From: Peteryoungia ipomoeae
Lineage (GTDB): Bacteria > Pseudomonadota > Alphaproteobacteria > Rhizobiales > Rhizobiaceae
Length of the DNA: 64,000 nucleotides
Direction: 5' to 3'
Assembly (NCBI RefSeq): GCF_004912165.1
Contig: NZ_STGV01000005.1
Location: 248,001-312,000 of the forward strand
The notes beneath the pieces were generated by a model, which saw only the letters and a program-made list of their open reading frames with translations, ran no database searches and was not told the DNA's origin. Both the position numbers and the translations under genes were made by a program. Shown one piece after another: positions 45,205 to 53,819 of this stretch; position 1 is the first letter of the stretch; every line of letters begins with the position of its first letter.

Positions 45205-46080
45205 TTATTCGGCGGCTAGCGGACGCTCACCGGCATAATCGGCGACAAAGTCGGCCATCTGTTGCATGAAAACACCGATCGAGCCGGCCAATTGATCGAA
45301 ATCCGACCGCTTTTCCAGCGTCACCTCGTCGATGTAGAGTGACCTGTTGATCTCGATCTGCAGGGCGTGCAGACCCCGGGCAGGACGACCGTAATGCTCG
45401 GTGATGAAGCCGCCCGCATAAGGCTTGTTGCGGACCGCCGTAAACCCGAGTTCCTCGAGAAACTGCAAGGCTGCCTGCGAAAGCTCGCCGGAAGCGCTGG
45501 TTCCATAGCGGTCTCCGATAATAAAATCGGGCCGCACACCGCTGCCGCTGACCCGGATATTGCCAGGCATGGAATGGCAATCGATCAGCACGCTGAAACC
45601 GAAGCGCGTATGCGTGCGAGCGACCAGACGACGCAAGCAGGCATGATAGGGCTTGTAGCAACTGTCGATGCGCGCCATGGCGACAGACAGCGGGATACGC
45701 CCCTGATAAATCTCCATGTTTTCCGCAACGATGCGCGGCACGGTGCCAAGCCCGCCCGCCACGCGGGCCGAATTGCTGTTGGCGTAAGGCGGCAAGGGAT
45801 CGGAGAACATTCGCGGATCGAGCTCATAGGGCTCGCGATTCACATCGACATAGGCGCGTGGAAAATGCGCCAGAAGCATCGGCGCGCCCATGGCCGGAGC
45901 CGCCGAAAACAACTCGTCGACGAAATGATCTTCTGACCGGCGGATCGACAGGCCATCGAGACGGGACTGGTTGAGAAACGACACGGGGTATCGACGCCCG
46001 CTATGAGGCGAATTATACACGAAGGGTATGGATTGGACCGCCGGCTCGATAACCTCGAACAGTTCGGTATCGATGCTCAT
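45205..46080 (-). CDS. N-formylglutamate amidohydrolase family protein (copy 2)
   Basis: This 291-residue protein belongs to the N-formylglutamate amidohydrolase family: FVYNSPHSGRRYP, then FVDELFSAAPAMGAPML, AYVDVNREPYELDPRMF, VLIDCHSMPGN and ALQIEINRSLYID. The His/Asp/Glu/Arg set of the family is present. It resembles HutG-type enzymes more than copy 1 at 5107. The ATG at 46080 is chosen for the family N-terminus (MSIDTELFEVIEPAVQSIPF) and an upstream G-rich site. It is divergent from cpdR and follows the sRNA region. Confidence 0.87.
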   Translation of the reverse strand: MSIDTELFEVIEPAVQSIPFVYNSPHSGRRYPVSFLNQSRLDGLSIRRSEDHFVDELFSAAPAMGAPMLLAHFPRAYVDVNREPYELDPRMFSDPLPPYANSNSARVAGGLGTVPRIVAENMEIYQGRIPLSVAMARIDSCYKPYHACLRRLVARTHTRFGFSVLIDCHSMPGNIRVSGSGVRPDFIIGDRYGTSASGELSQAALQFLEELGFTAVRNKPYAGGFITEHYGRPARGLHALQIEINRSLYIDEVTLEKRSDFDQLAGSIGVFMQQMADFVADYAGERPLAAE

Positions 46081-46276
46081 CAGCCCCCCGCGGTTCTTCT
46101 TTACCAAGTCACAATCTTGTCGTCTGCTCATGTTGCCAGTTGGCCGGTCGGAAGTCCATACTGGCAAAAACGGGTAATAAGGTACAGTGTCCTTGTTCAC
46201 CGGTTCTTTACTGAGGTGGCCCTAATTTAAGCGGCTGCCAGTCCCAGATGCATTAAAATCGAACAGCGGTTCCTCC

Positions 46277-46639
46277 ATGACACAGAAAATTCTCCTCGCC
46301 GAAGACGACAACGATATGCGCCGCTTCCTCGTCAAGGCCCTGGAAAAGGCCGGCTACAAGGTCTCGTCCTTCGACAATGGTGCAAGCGCCTATGACCGTC
46401 TGCGCGAAGAGCCCTTCTCGCTTCTCCTGACCGATATCGTCATGCCCGAAATGGACGGCATCGAGCTTGCCCGCCGCGCCACCGAACTCGATCCGGATCT
46501 CAAGGTGATGTTCATCACAGGCTTTGCGGCTGTCGCCCTGAACGCCGATTCGCAGGCGCCGAAGGATGCCAAGGTCCTGTCCAAGCCGTTCCACCTTCGC
46601 GACCTGGTCGACGAAGTGAACAAACTCCTTGCCGCATAA
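46277..46639 (+). CDS. cpdR: Single-domain response regulator CpdR
   Basis: This 120-residue stand-alone receiver matches CpdR, the ClpXP adaptor that links the CckA-ChpT phosphorelay to regulated proteolysis of cell-cycle proteins. The acidic pocket lies in LLAEDDNDMRRFLV, the phosphoacceptor is Asp53 (LTDIVMPEMDG), and the conserved Thr and Lys are in MFITGF and VLSKPFHLRDL. It has no output domain. A rhizobial genome usually holds two CpdR copies; this one resembles CpdR1. It is followed by tRNA-Val. Confidence 0.93.
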   Translation: MTQKILLAEDDNDMRRFLVKALEKAGYKVSSFDNGASAYDRLREEPFSLLLTDIVMPEMDGIELARRATELDPDLKVMFITGFAAVALNADSQAPKDAKVLSKPFHLRDLVDEVNKLLAA

Positions 46640-46733
46640 GGCCTTCCACAGGGGCTTGGAAATTCTCTTCACAAAACTGCAAAATGCCTATTGACGGGCG
46701 ATCAGGTTTTGTGGTCTTAAGCCGCCATCGGAT

Positions 46734-46808
<75 letters not shown>

Positions 46809-46821
46809 TCTGAATTCTTTC

Positions 46822-46852
46822 AAGGGCTTGCCGGAAACGGCGAGCCCTTTTC
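46822..46852 (+). terminator. Terminator after tRNA-Val
   Basis: A 12-bp stem AAGGGCTTGCCG/CGGCGAGCCCTT (one G-U pair) with loop GAAA and trailing T residues, 13 bp after the tRNA. Confidence 0.85.
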
Positions 46853-46963
46853 CATTGGTTCTCCAAAAGCTCGCCTGTGATGGATGCCCCTGCGAATCAA
46901 CGTGAGGCGGAACGAAGCATTCACACCTGCGTTTTGGCGTGCATCAGCAAAGGAGAGCACCCC

Positions 46964-47434
46964 ATGGAAACACTCGCAGATTTGTTCGAACACACCCTGA
47001 AGGACGTCTATTACGCTGAAAACGCCATCGCCAAGGCGCTGCCGAAGGTGTCGAAGGCGGTCAAGAACGCCGAACTGAAAAAGGCGGTCGACAGCCACCT
47101 CGAAGAGACCAAGGACCAGATCAAGACGCTGGAAAAGGTCTTCAAGACCATCAAGGTCAAGCCGGAAGGCGAAAAGTGCGATGCCACAGACGGCCTCCTC
47201 AAGGAAGCAGAAGGCCTGATGGAAGAAGGTAAGGGCGTGGCACTGGACGCCGGCCTGCTCGCCGCCTGCCAGGCCGTCGAACATTATGAAATTGCCCGCT
47301 ACGGCTCGCTGCGCGAATGGGCGAAGGTTCTCGGCAACGAGGAAGCCCACGTGCTTCTCAGCGAGATCCTCGACCAGGAAAAGGCGGCAAACGGCAAGCT
47401 GACCAATCTCGCCGTGACCGCCATCAACAAATAA
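46964..47434 (+). CDS. DUF892 ferritin-like protein (YciE-like)
   Basis: This 156-residue four-helix-bundle protein belongs to the DUF892/YciE family: METLADLFEHTLKDVYYAEN, KAVDSHLEETKDQIKTLEKV, then ACQAVEHYEIARYGSL with the Glu/His di-metal ligands. A late EEAHVLLSEILDQEK helix completes the bundle. Members are stress-induced, iron-binding-like proteins of unclear chemistry. The ATG at 46964 has AAGGAGA 8 bp upstream. A strong terminator follows the gene. Confidence 0.9.
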   Translation: METLADLFEHTLKDVYYAENAIAKALPKVSKAVKNAELKKAVDSHLEETKDQIKTLEKVFKTIKVKPEGEKCDATDGLLKEAEGLMEEGKGVALDAGLLAACQAVEHYEIARYGSLREWAKVLGNEEAHVLLSEILDQEKAANGKLTNLAVTAINK

Positions 47435-47454
47435 GACATTCGACAGTTGATGCA

Positions 47455-47489
47455 GGGGGACAGGCCGCAACGCGTGCCTGCCCCCTTTT
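47455..47489 (+). terminator. Terminator after the DUF892 gene
   Basis: A GGGGG-A-CAGGC / GCCTG-CCCCC stem with a single bulged A, then TTTT. Confidence 0.75.
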
Positions 47490-47524
47490 GCATTGCCAGG
47501 TCGGACACCAGCCCTGGATTCAGA

Positions 47525-47941
47525 TCACCCCTTGAAAACCGACACCTCATCGCCCCGATAGATCACCAGGTAGCCGCCACGAGACGTCAGCATCTCGGCA
47601 CGCCTTGAAAGCTCCGCCCGATACCGATCCTCCCGCCAGGGCTCGCCAACATCGGGACTGACCAGCAAGGTCAGCTGCGCGCCCTGCGCGTAGAGCATCA
47701 TTCCGGACTGCGAGGGGTCCCACGCGTCCGGCAGGCTCTCGTCGGTCCGCCAGAGACAGTAAAAGTCGCGACAGGTCGCCGGACGATCCGCATAGGCCGT
47801 ACAGCCGCCGCCACTCGCGCAATGACGGCATGGCTCATTGGCAGGCTTGTCGAAAACCTCGATCTCCGGGAGGACACAGCACAGGGAGCAACTGCCGCAG
47901 CTGCGCCCGGGCACCAGCGCTTTCGGCACAGACTGCATCAT
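47525..47941 (-). CDS. YkgJ-like cysteine-cluster protein
   Basis: A 138-residue CxxCxxCC-type protein related to the YkgJ/zinc- or iron-chelating family. The N-terminal half holds the cluster: RSCGSCSLCC, then EPCRHCASGGGCTAY, then CRDFYCLW, nine cysteines in about 50 residues. The remainder is a small alpha/beta region (RGGYLVIYRGDEVSVFKG). Such proteins probably bind zinc or an Fe-S cluster. Function unknown. It lies 6 bp downstream of the FAH-family gene on the same strand, so the two are likely co-transcribed. Confidence 0.86.
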   Translation of the reverse strand: MMQSVPKALVPGRSCGSCSLCCVLPEIEVFDKPANEPCRHCASGGGCTAYADRPATCRDFYCLWRTDESLPDAWDPSQSGMMLYAQGAQLTLLVSPDVGEPWREDRYRAELSRRAEMLTSRGGYLVIYRGDEVSVFKG

Positions 47942-47947
47942 GGCCGA

Positions 47948-48649
47948 TTACGCCGCTGGTCCGATCGTAACCTCGATAGACCCAAGCCCCTCGACCATGC
48001 CCTTGAGCCGATCACCCGGCTGCAAGGCGCCGACGCCGGCCGGCGTGCCGGTGTAGATCAGATCGCCTGGCGTCAGATGGTAATAGCGGGAGAGATCGCT
48101 GATCAGTTCGGCGATCGACCAGACCATCTCATCAAGGCGTCCCGTCTGGCGCTGCTCGTCGTTGACGCTGAGCGCGATGGTCTGGGCTGCGGGCGCAAAG
48201 TTGGCCGCCGGCGTGATTTCGCCAATCACAGCGGATTGCTCGAAGGCCTTGCCAAGATCCCAGGGGCGCTGCTTGTCTTTTGCGATCTGCTGCAGGTCGC
48301 GACGGGTCATGTCTAGGCCGACGGCGTAACCATAGACGCAGTCCATGGCCTGCTCTGCCGGGATGCGGAAGGCGGGCGCACCGAGTGCGACCACAAGTTC
48401 GATTTCGTGATGATAATCCTTGGTACCCGGCGGATAGGCAATCGTATCGCCTGCCAGCACCAGCCCGGTCGGCGGCTTGGTGAAATAAAACGGTGCGGCG
48501 CGATCGATGGTATTGCCCATCTCAGCGGCATGCGCCGCGTAATTGCGGCCAACACAAAAAATGCGGTGCACGGGAAAGCCCGATGCAAGACCAACAATCG
48601 GGATCAGCGGGGCGGAAGGAACAGCAAAAACGGGGGATAGGGCGGCCAC
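47948..48649 (-). CDS. Fumarylacetoacetate-hydrolase-family protein
   Basis: A 233-residue FAH-superfamily enzyme. Family signatures are FCVGRNYAAHAAEMG near the N-terminus, FYFTKPPTGLVLAG, the divalent-metal Glu/Asp set in DYHHEIELVVALG and AVGLDMTRRDLQ, and a C-terminal GDLIYTGTPAGVGALQPGD. Reactions in this family include hydrolysis of acylpyruvates and decarboxylation of oxaloacetate, so the exact substrate is open. The GTG at 48649 is preferred, with AAAGG about 7 bp upstream; the longer open frame is not family-like. Confidence 0.86.
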   Translation of the reverse strand: MAALSPVFAVPSAPLIPIVGLASGFPVHRIFCVGRNYAAHAAEMGNTIDRAAPFYFTKPPTGLVLAGDTIAYPPGTKDYHHEIELVVALGAPAFRIPAEQAMDCVYGYAVGLDMTRRDLQQIAKDKQRPWDLGKAFEQSAVIGEITPAANFAPAAQTIALSVNDEQRQTGRLDEMVWSIAELISDLSRYYHLTPGDLIYTGTPAGVGALQPGDRLKGMVEGLGSIEVTIGPAA

Positions 48650-48923
48650 GGGAAAAACCTTTGGTGCGATAGGAAAGGGCGAAGAATTGCGCCGGAACGC
48701 GAATGGATCACAGCGTATCGTCGATCGCAACCGACACCGCCTGGAATAAGAGCAGGAAATGACCACCTGCCATTGGAACAATTTGAGGCTGACTGTAACA
48801 AATTTCACTTCTTGGCGTTAGGGCTATAGGGTGAGCGCCCCGAACCCGGAGGCACAGCCTGAACTCTTGAAAACCCTTTGCCGCGGCACCGCGGCGAAAA
48901 CACACGAATGAGAGGCCGAACGA

Positions 48924-50351
48924 ATGAGCGTCAAGATCGTACCCGTCATCATGGCAGGCGGAAAGGGAACCCGACTGTGGCCACTGTCGCGGGCAGCGGC
49001 TGCCAAACAATTCATCCGGTTCCTCGGCGATGAGACGCTTTTGCAGAAAACCCTGTCACGCGTGTCGGATGCTTCGCTTTACGATGCGCCGATGGTCGTG
49101 ACCAACGAAGAGTTTCGCTTCCTCGTCGCCGAACAGGCGCGCGAAATGGACGTGAAGCTTGATGGCATCATCCTTGAACCGGTGGCGCGCAACACGGCGG
49201 CCGCCGTCGCCGCCGCAGCCCTGATGGTGCGCGAGAGCCATGGCAGCGACGCCCTCGTGCAGATCCTGCCCTCCGACCACGAGATCGAGGTGGACGAAAC
49301 CTATCGCGATTGCGTCAAGCGCGCTGCCAAGGCCGCGCGCGGTGGCAAGATCGTCACCTTCGGCATCACGCCGACTGAGCCGTCCACCGGTTACGGCTAT
49401 ATCGAAACCGGCATGGACCTCGGCGATGGCGTTTATACGGTGGCCCGCTTTGTCGAGAAGCCGAATGCCGACGTCGCCCAGGAGATGCTGGACAGCGGCC
49501 GCTATTCTTGGAACTCCGGCATGTTCGTCTTTTCCGCCGGACAGATGATCTCGGAGCTGGAGGCGCTGGCCCCTGACGTGCTTACCGCCGTCCAGAAGTC
49601 GATTGAAACCGCAAAGGGCGATCTCGACTTCACCCGCCTCGATGCGGAAAGCTTTGCCAGGGCTCCGAGCATCTCCATCGACTACGCCGTGATGGAAAAA
49701 ACCCCGAACGCCGCCGTCGTCCCCTCCCCGATCACCTGGTCGGACCTCGGCAGCTGGGATGCCATCTGGAAACTCGCGGGCGGCGACGAAGACGGCAACG
49801 TGGTCGACGGCAATGCGACGCTGAACGATACGAAGAACTCGCTGGTCATGTCGCGCCACGCGCATCTGGCCGTTCAGGGCATGGAGGGCGTCGCCGTCAT
49901 CGCGTCTGAAGACGCCGTCTATGTCGGACGGCTCGACCGCAGCCAGGATGTCGGCAATCTCGTGAAAATGCTGGCCGCCGACGAAAAGACCGAGGCGCTG
50001 ACGGAAAACCATCCGACGGCGCTCCGCCCCTGGGGTGGCTATACGTCCATCCTCAACGGCGACCGCTTCCAGGTGAAGCGCCTCTTCGTGCATCCGGAAA
50101 AGAAGCTGTCGCTGCAGAAACACCACCACCGCGCCGAGCACTGGGTCTGCGTCAAGGGAACAGCCGAGGTGACCATCGACGACAAGGTCACCGTGCTGCA
50201 CGAAAACCAGTCGATCTACATTCCGCAAGGGTCGGTGCATCGCCTGGCCAATCCGGGCAAGATCCGCCTTGAGGTGATCGAAGTGCAGACGGGCTCCTAT
50301 CTCGGTGAAGACGACATCATTCGCCTGGTGGACGAATTCGGTCGCAGCTGA
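48924..50351 (+). CDS. manC: Mannose-1-phosphate guanylyltransferase / mannose-6-phosphate isomerase
   Basis: A 475-residue bifunctional enzyme of GDP-mannose synthesis for polysaccharides and LPS. The guanylyltransferase domain starts MAGGKGTRLWPLSR at residue 10 and has ILPSDHEI and FVEKPNADVAQEML. The C-terminal cupin (~355-475) carries the isomerase with HPEKKLSLQKHHHRAEHW and the zinc-site histidines. Its full length matches the family. A 14-bp terminator hairpin lies 25 bp downstream. No other mannose gene is adjacent in the window. Confidence 0.94.
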   Translation: MSVKIVPVIMAGGKGTRLWPLSRAAAAKQFIRFLGDETLLQKTLSRVSDASLYDAPMVVTNEEFRFLVAEQAREMDVKLDGIILEPVARNTAAAVAAAALMVRESHGSDALVQILPSDHEIEVDETYRDCVKRAAKAARGGKIVTFGITPTEPSTGYGYIETGMDLGDGVYTVARFVEKPNADVAQEMLDSGRYSWNSGMFVFSAGQMISELEALAPDVLTAVQKSIETAKGDLDFTRLDAESFARAPSISIDYAVMEKTPNAAVVPSPITWSDLGSWDAIWKLAGGDEDGNVVDGNATLNDTKNSLVMSRHAHLAVQGMEGVAVIASEDAVYVGRLDRSQDVGNLVKMLAADEKTEALTENHPTALRPWGGYTSILNGDRFQVKRLFVHPEKKLSLQKHHHRAEHWVCVKGTAEVTIDDKVTVLHENQSIYIPQGSVHRLANPGKIRLEVIEVQTGSYLGEDDIIRLVDEFGRS

Positions 50352-50376
50352 CCGCATCAAGCCCTGGAAGACTTCG

Positions 50377-50415
50377 GCAGGTCCGGCGATCCTTATCGCC
50401 GGACCTGCTTGCTTT
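50377..50415 (+). terminator. Terminator after manC
   Basis: A perfect 14-bp stem GCAGGTCCGGCGAT/ATCGCCGGACCTGC with loop CCTT, followed by TTGCTTT. The strongest hairpin seen in the window. Confidence 0.8.
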
Positions 50416-50485
50416 ATGACGCTGCATTGCACAAGATCGTCTTAAGCCGGGAAAACGGCACGGGCGAACAGCGAAACGGTCAGGC

Positions 50486-53400
50486 ATGGCGATCAAAGCG
50501 AGCATCTACCACCGCACCCACTACATCTACGACAAACCGGTCCGCCTTGGACCCCAGATCATCCGCCTGAAGCCGGCCGCCCATTCCCGCACCAAGGTGC
50601 TGAGCCACGCCCTCAAGGTCACGCCGGACAGGCACTTCGTCAACCTGCAGCAGGACCCCTACGGCAACTACCTCGCCCGCTTCGTCTTCCCCGATCCGGT
50701 GAGCGAACTGAAGATCGAGGTCGACCTCGTTGCCGACATGACGGTCTACAATCCCTTCGATTTCTTCACCGAGGAAGAGGCCGCCGAATGGCCCTTCGAC
50801 TATCCGCCCGAGATCCGCGAGGATCTGGCCATCTACCTGAAGCCGGAGCCGTCGATGCCACGTCTGGCGGCCTTCATGGACAGTCTCGACCAGACTCCAG
50901 GCCAGGGCACGGTCGACATGGTGGTGGGCATCAATGCCCGGCTGCAGCAGGAGATCGGCTACGTCATCCGCATGGAACCGGGCGTGCAGACGCCCGAGGA
51001 AACGCTGACGAGCCGGCGCGGCTCCTGCCGCGACACGAGCTGGCTTCTCGTCCAGATCCTGCGGCGGCTCGGTCTCGCCGCGCGTTTCGTCTCCGGCTAC
51101 CTCATCCAGCTCGCTCCCGACCTCAAGGCGCTCGATGGTCCTTCCGGCACGGATGTCGATTTCACCGATCTGCATGCCTGGGCCGAGGTCTATATTCCCG
51201 GCGCTGGCTGGATCGGGCTTGACCCGACCTCGGGCCTGTTGACAGGCGAAAGCCATATCCCGCTCGCGGCAACCCCGCACTACCGCAATGCCGCGCCAAT
51301 TTCCGGCGGCTATTTCGGCGAGGCCAATACCGAGTTCGACTTCGACATGCAGGTGAAGCGTGTGGCTGAGCACCCGCGCATCACCAAACCCTTCTCGGAG
51401 GAGAGCTGGGATGCGCTGAACCGCCTGGGACGCCGGGTGGATGCGGATTTGAAGGCGCGCGATATCAGGCTCACCATGGGCGGCGAACCGACCTTCGTGT
51501 CGATCGACGACTTCCAGTCCGAGGAATGGAACACGGCTGCCGTCGGCCCCACCAAGCGCGACAAGGCCGACCGCCTGATCCGCCGGCTGCGCGAGCGCTT
51601 CGCGCCCGGCGGCTTCCTGCATTACGGTCAGGGCAAGTGGTATCCGGGCGAAAGCCTGCCGCGCTGGACTTTCTCGCTCTACTGGCGCCGCGACGGCAAG
51701 CCGGTCTGGAACGATCCGAACCTGATCGCGGTGGAAAGCCGCGATCACAAGGTAGGCCATGACGACGCTGCACGTCTCCTGCAGGCGATTGCAGCGGAAC
51801 TCGACATTCCCACGGAAAACGTCGCCCCCGCTTTCGAAGACCCTGCCGAATGGATCGTCAAGGAAGCAAACCTGCCCGAAAATGTCGATCCGGCCAATTC
51901 GAAGCTGAAAGATCCCGAGGAACGCAACCGGATCGCCAAGGTCTTCGGCAACGGCCTCACCAATCCCGCCGGCTACGTGTTGCCCGTGCAGGCCTGGCAG
52001 GGCCTGGCCTCGGGTCGGAAATGGGTCAGCGAAAAGTGGCGCACGCGCCGGGGAAGGCTGTATCTCGTTCCCGGCGACAGCCCTGTCGGGTTCCGCCTGC
52101 CGCTGAATTCCCTGCCCTATATCCAGCCTTCGATGTATCCCTACATCAACCCCGTCGATCCGACCGTGGAAAAGCCTGATCTGCCGGACTTTGCCGCCGC
52201 CGACAAAGGCCGCGCGATGCCCGAACACTCGGTGAAGACGGATCTCGGCCAGCAAATGCAGATGGGCCAGTCCTACGAGGAAATCGGCGGCCGCGTGCGC
52301 ACCGCGATCTCCGTCGAGGTGCGCGATGGCCGCGTTTGCGTCTTCATGCCACCGACGGAAGCGCTTGAAGACTATCTCGATCTGATCGCCTCGGCCGAAC
52401 GCGCTGCCGCGGCCTTGAGCCTGCCTGTCCATATCGAGGGGTACACGCCCCCGCACGACGAGCGGCTGAACGTGATCCGCGTCGCGCCCGATCCCGGCGT
52501 CATCGAGGTCAACATCCACCCGGCCTATAACTGGGAGGATTGCGTCGCGACCACCACGGCGATCTACGAGGAGGCGCGCCTCTGCCGGCTTGGTGCCGAC
52601 AAGTTCATGATCGATGGCCGCCATTGCGGCACCGGTGGCGGCAACCATGTCGTGGTCGGCGGCGCAACGCCGAACGACAGCCCCTTCCTGCGCCGTCCCG
52701 ATCTTCTGAAGAGCCTGGTCCTGCATTGGCAGCGCCACCCTTCCCTCTCCTACCTCTTCTCAGGCCTCTTCATCGGCCCGACAAGCCAGGCACCGCGCAT
52801 CGACGAAGCGCGCCATGACCAACTCTATGAACTCGAAATCGCCCTGGCGCAGATCCCCATGCCCAACGAGGGCCTCGACGCTCCACTGCCCTGGCTCGTC
52901 GACCGGCTGTTCCGCAACCTCCTGGTCGATGTCACCGGCAACACGCACCGTTCGGAAATCTGCATCGACAAACTGTTCTCGCCGGATGGACCGACGGGCC
53001 GCCTCGGTCTCGTCGAATTCCGCGGCTTCGAGATGCCGCCCAATGCCCGCATGTCGCTCGCCCAGCAGCTTCTGATCCGCGCCCTGATCGCCCGCTTCTG
53101 GAAGGATCCGCTCGGCGGAAGTTTTGTCCGCTGGGGCACGAGCCTGCACGACCGCTTCATGCTGCCGCATTACATCTGGCAGGATTTCCTCGAAGTCCTC
53201 GCCGATCTGCGTGAGCATGGCTTCGATTTCAGGCCGGAATGGTTCGCAGCCCAGCTCGAATTCCGTTTCCCCTTCTTCGGTGAGGTGGAATACGAAGGCG
53301 CAAGGCTTGAGCTGCGCAGTGCACTCGAACCCTGGCATGTCATGGGTGAGCAGGGTGCGATCGGCGGCACGGTCCGTTATGTCGACAGCTCCGTGGAACG

Positions 53401-53815
53401 GCTGCAGGTGCGCCTGGAGACGGCGAGTGCTGATCGCTACACCGTCGCCTGCAACGGGCGGCAGGTGCCGCTTCGGGCAACCGGCATCAATGGCGTCGCC
53501 GTTGCCGGTGTCCGATACAAGGCCTGGCAGCCGGCGTCAGGTTTGCACCCGGTTCTGCCTGTAAACACACCGCTAATATTCGATGTCTATGATCGATGGT
53601 CCAACCGATCCATTGGTGGGTGCGTCTATCACGTCGCCCATCCTGGCGGTCGAAACTATGACACTTTCCCTGTGAATGGGAATGAAGCGGAAGCGCGCCG
53701 ACTTGCACGGTTCGAGCCTTGGGGCCATACAGCCGGTTCCTATAACCTATGGCCCGAAACCGTATCGCCGGAGTTCCCGCACACCCTGGACTTAAGGCGA
53801 CCGCAAGGTATCTGA
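50486..53815 (+). CDS. Transglutaminase-like protease domain fused to DUF2126
   Basis: This 1109-residue protein has an N-terminal beta-rich region and a transglutaminase-like domain (~90-290) with a complete triad: Cys181 ([11 protein letters not shown]), His230 (DLHAWAEVY) and Asp246 (GLDPTSG). The C-terminal two thirds (~320-1109) is DUF2126, containing [32 protein letters not shown] and [18 protein letters not shown]. It has no signal peptide and is probably cytosolic. It starts a three-gene operon, with 4 bp to the next gene. From memory of comparative-genomics work, such operons are predicted to build or modify peptides. Confidence 0.9.
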   Translation: MAIKASIYHRTHYIYDKPVRLGPQIIRLKPAAHSRTKVLSHALKVTPDRHFVNLQQDPYGNYLARFVFPDPVSELKIEVDLVADMTVYNPFDFFTEEEAAEWPFDYPPEIREDLAIYLKPEPSMPRLAAFMDSLDQTPGQGTVDMVVGINARLQQEIGYVIRMEPGVQTPEETLTSRRGSCRDTSWLLVQILRRLGLAARFVSGYLIQLAPDLKALDGPSGTDVDFTDLHAWAEVYIPGAGWIGLDPTSGLLTGESHIPLAATPHYRNAAPISGGYFGEANTEFDFDMQVKRVAEHPRITKPFSEESWDALNRLGRRVDADLKARDIRLTMGGEPTFVSIDDFQSEEWNTAAVGPTKRDKADRLIRRLRERFAPGGFLHYGQGKWYPGESLPRWTFSLYWRRDGKPVWNDPNLIAVESRDHKVGHDDAARLLQAIAAELDIPTENVAPAFEDPAEWIVKEANLPENVDPANSKLKDPEERNRIAKVFGNGLTNPAGYVLPVQAWQGLASGRKWVSEKWRTRRGRLYLVPGDSPVGFRLPLNSLPYIQPSMYPYINPVDPTVEKPDLPDFAAADKGRAMPEHSVKTDLGQQMQMGQSYEEIGGRVRTAISVEVRDGRVCVFMPPTEALEDYLDLIASAERAAAALSLPVHIEGYTPPHDERLNVIRVAPDPGVIEVNIHPAYNWEDCVATTTAIYEEARLCRLGADKFMIDGRHCGTGGGNHVVVGGATPNDSPFLRRPDLLKSLVLHWQRHPSLSYLFSGLFIGPTSQAPRIDEARHDQLYELEIALAQIPMPNEGLDAPLPWLVDRLFRNLLVDVTGNTHRSEICIDKLFSPDGPTGRLGLVEFRGFEMPPNARMSLAQQLLIRALIARFWKDPLGGSFVRWGTSLHDRFMLPHYIWQDFLEVLADLREHGFDFRPEWFAAQLEFRFPFFGEVEYEGARLELRSALEPWHVMGEQGAIGGTVRYVDSSVERLQVRLETASADRYTVACNGRQVPLRATGINGVAVAGVRYKAWQPASGLHPVLPVNTPLIFDVYDRWSNRSIGGCVYHVAHPGGRNYDTFPVNGNEAEARRLARFEPWGHTAGSYNLWPETVSPEFPHTLDLRRPQGI

Positions 53816-53819
53816 GCAG

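Noticed and set aside
50480..52738. 752-codon open frame antisense to the transglutaminase-DUF2126 gene
   Set aside because: Low-complexity antisense shadow; the sense protein carries a complete transglutaminase triad.
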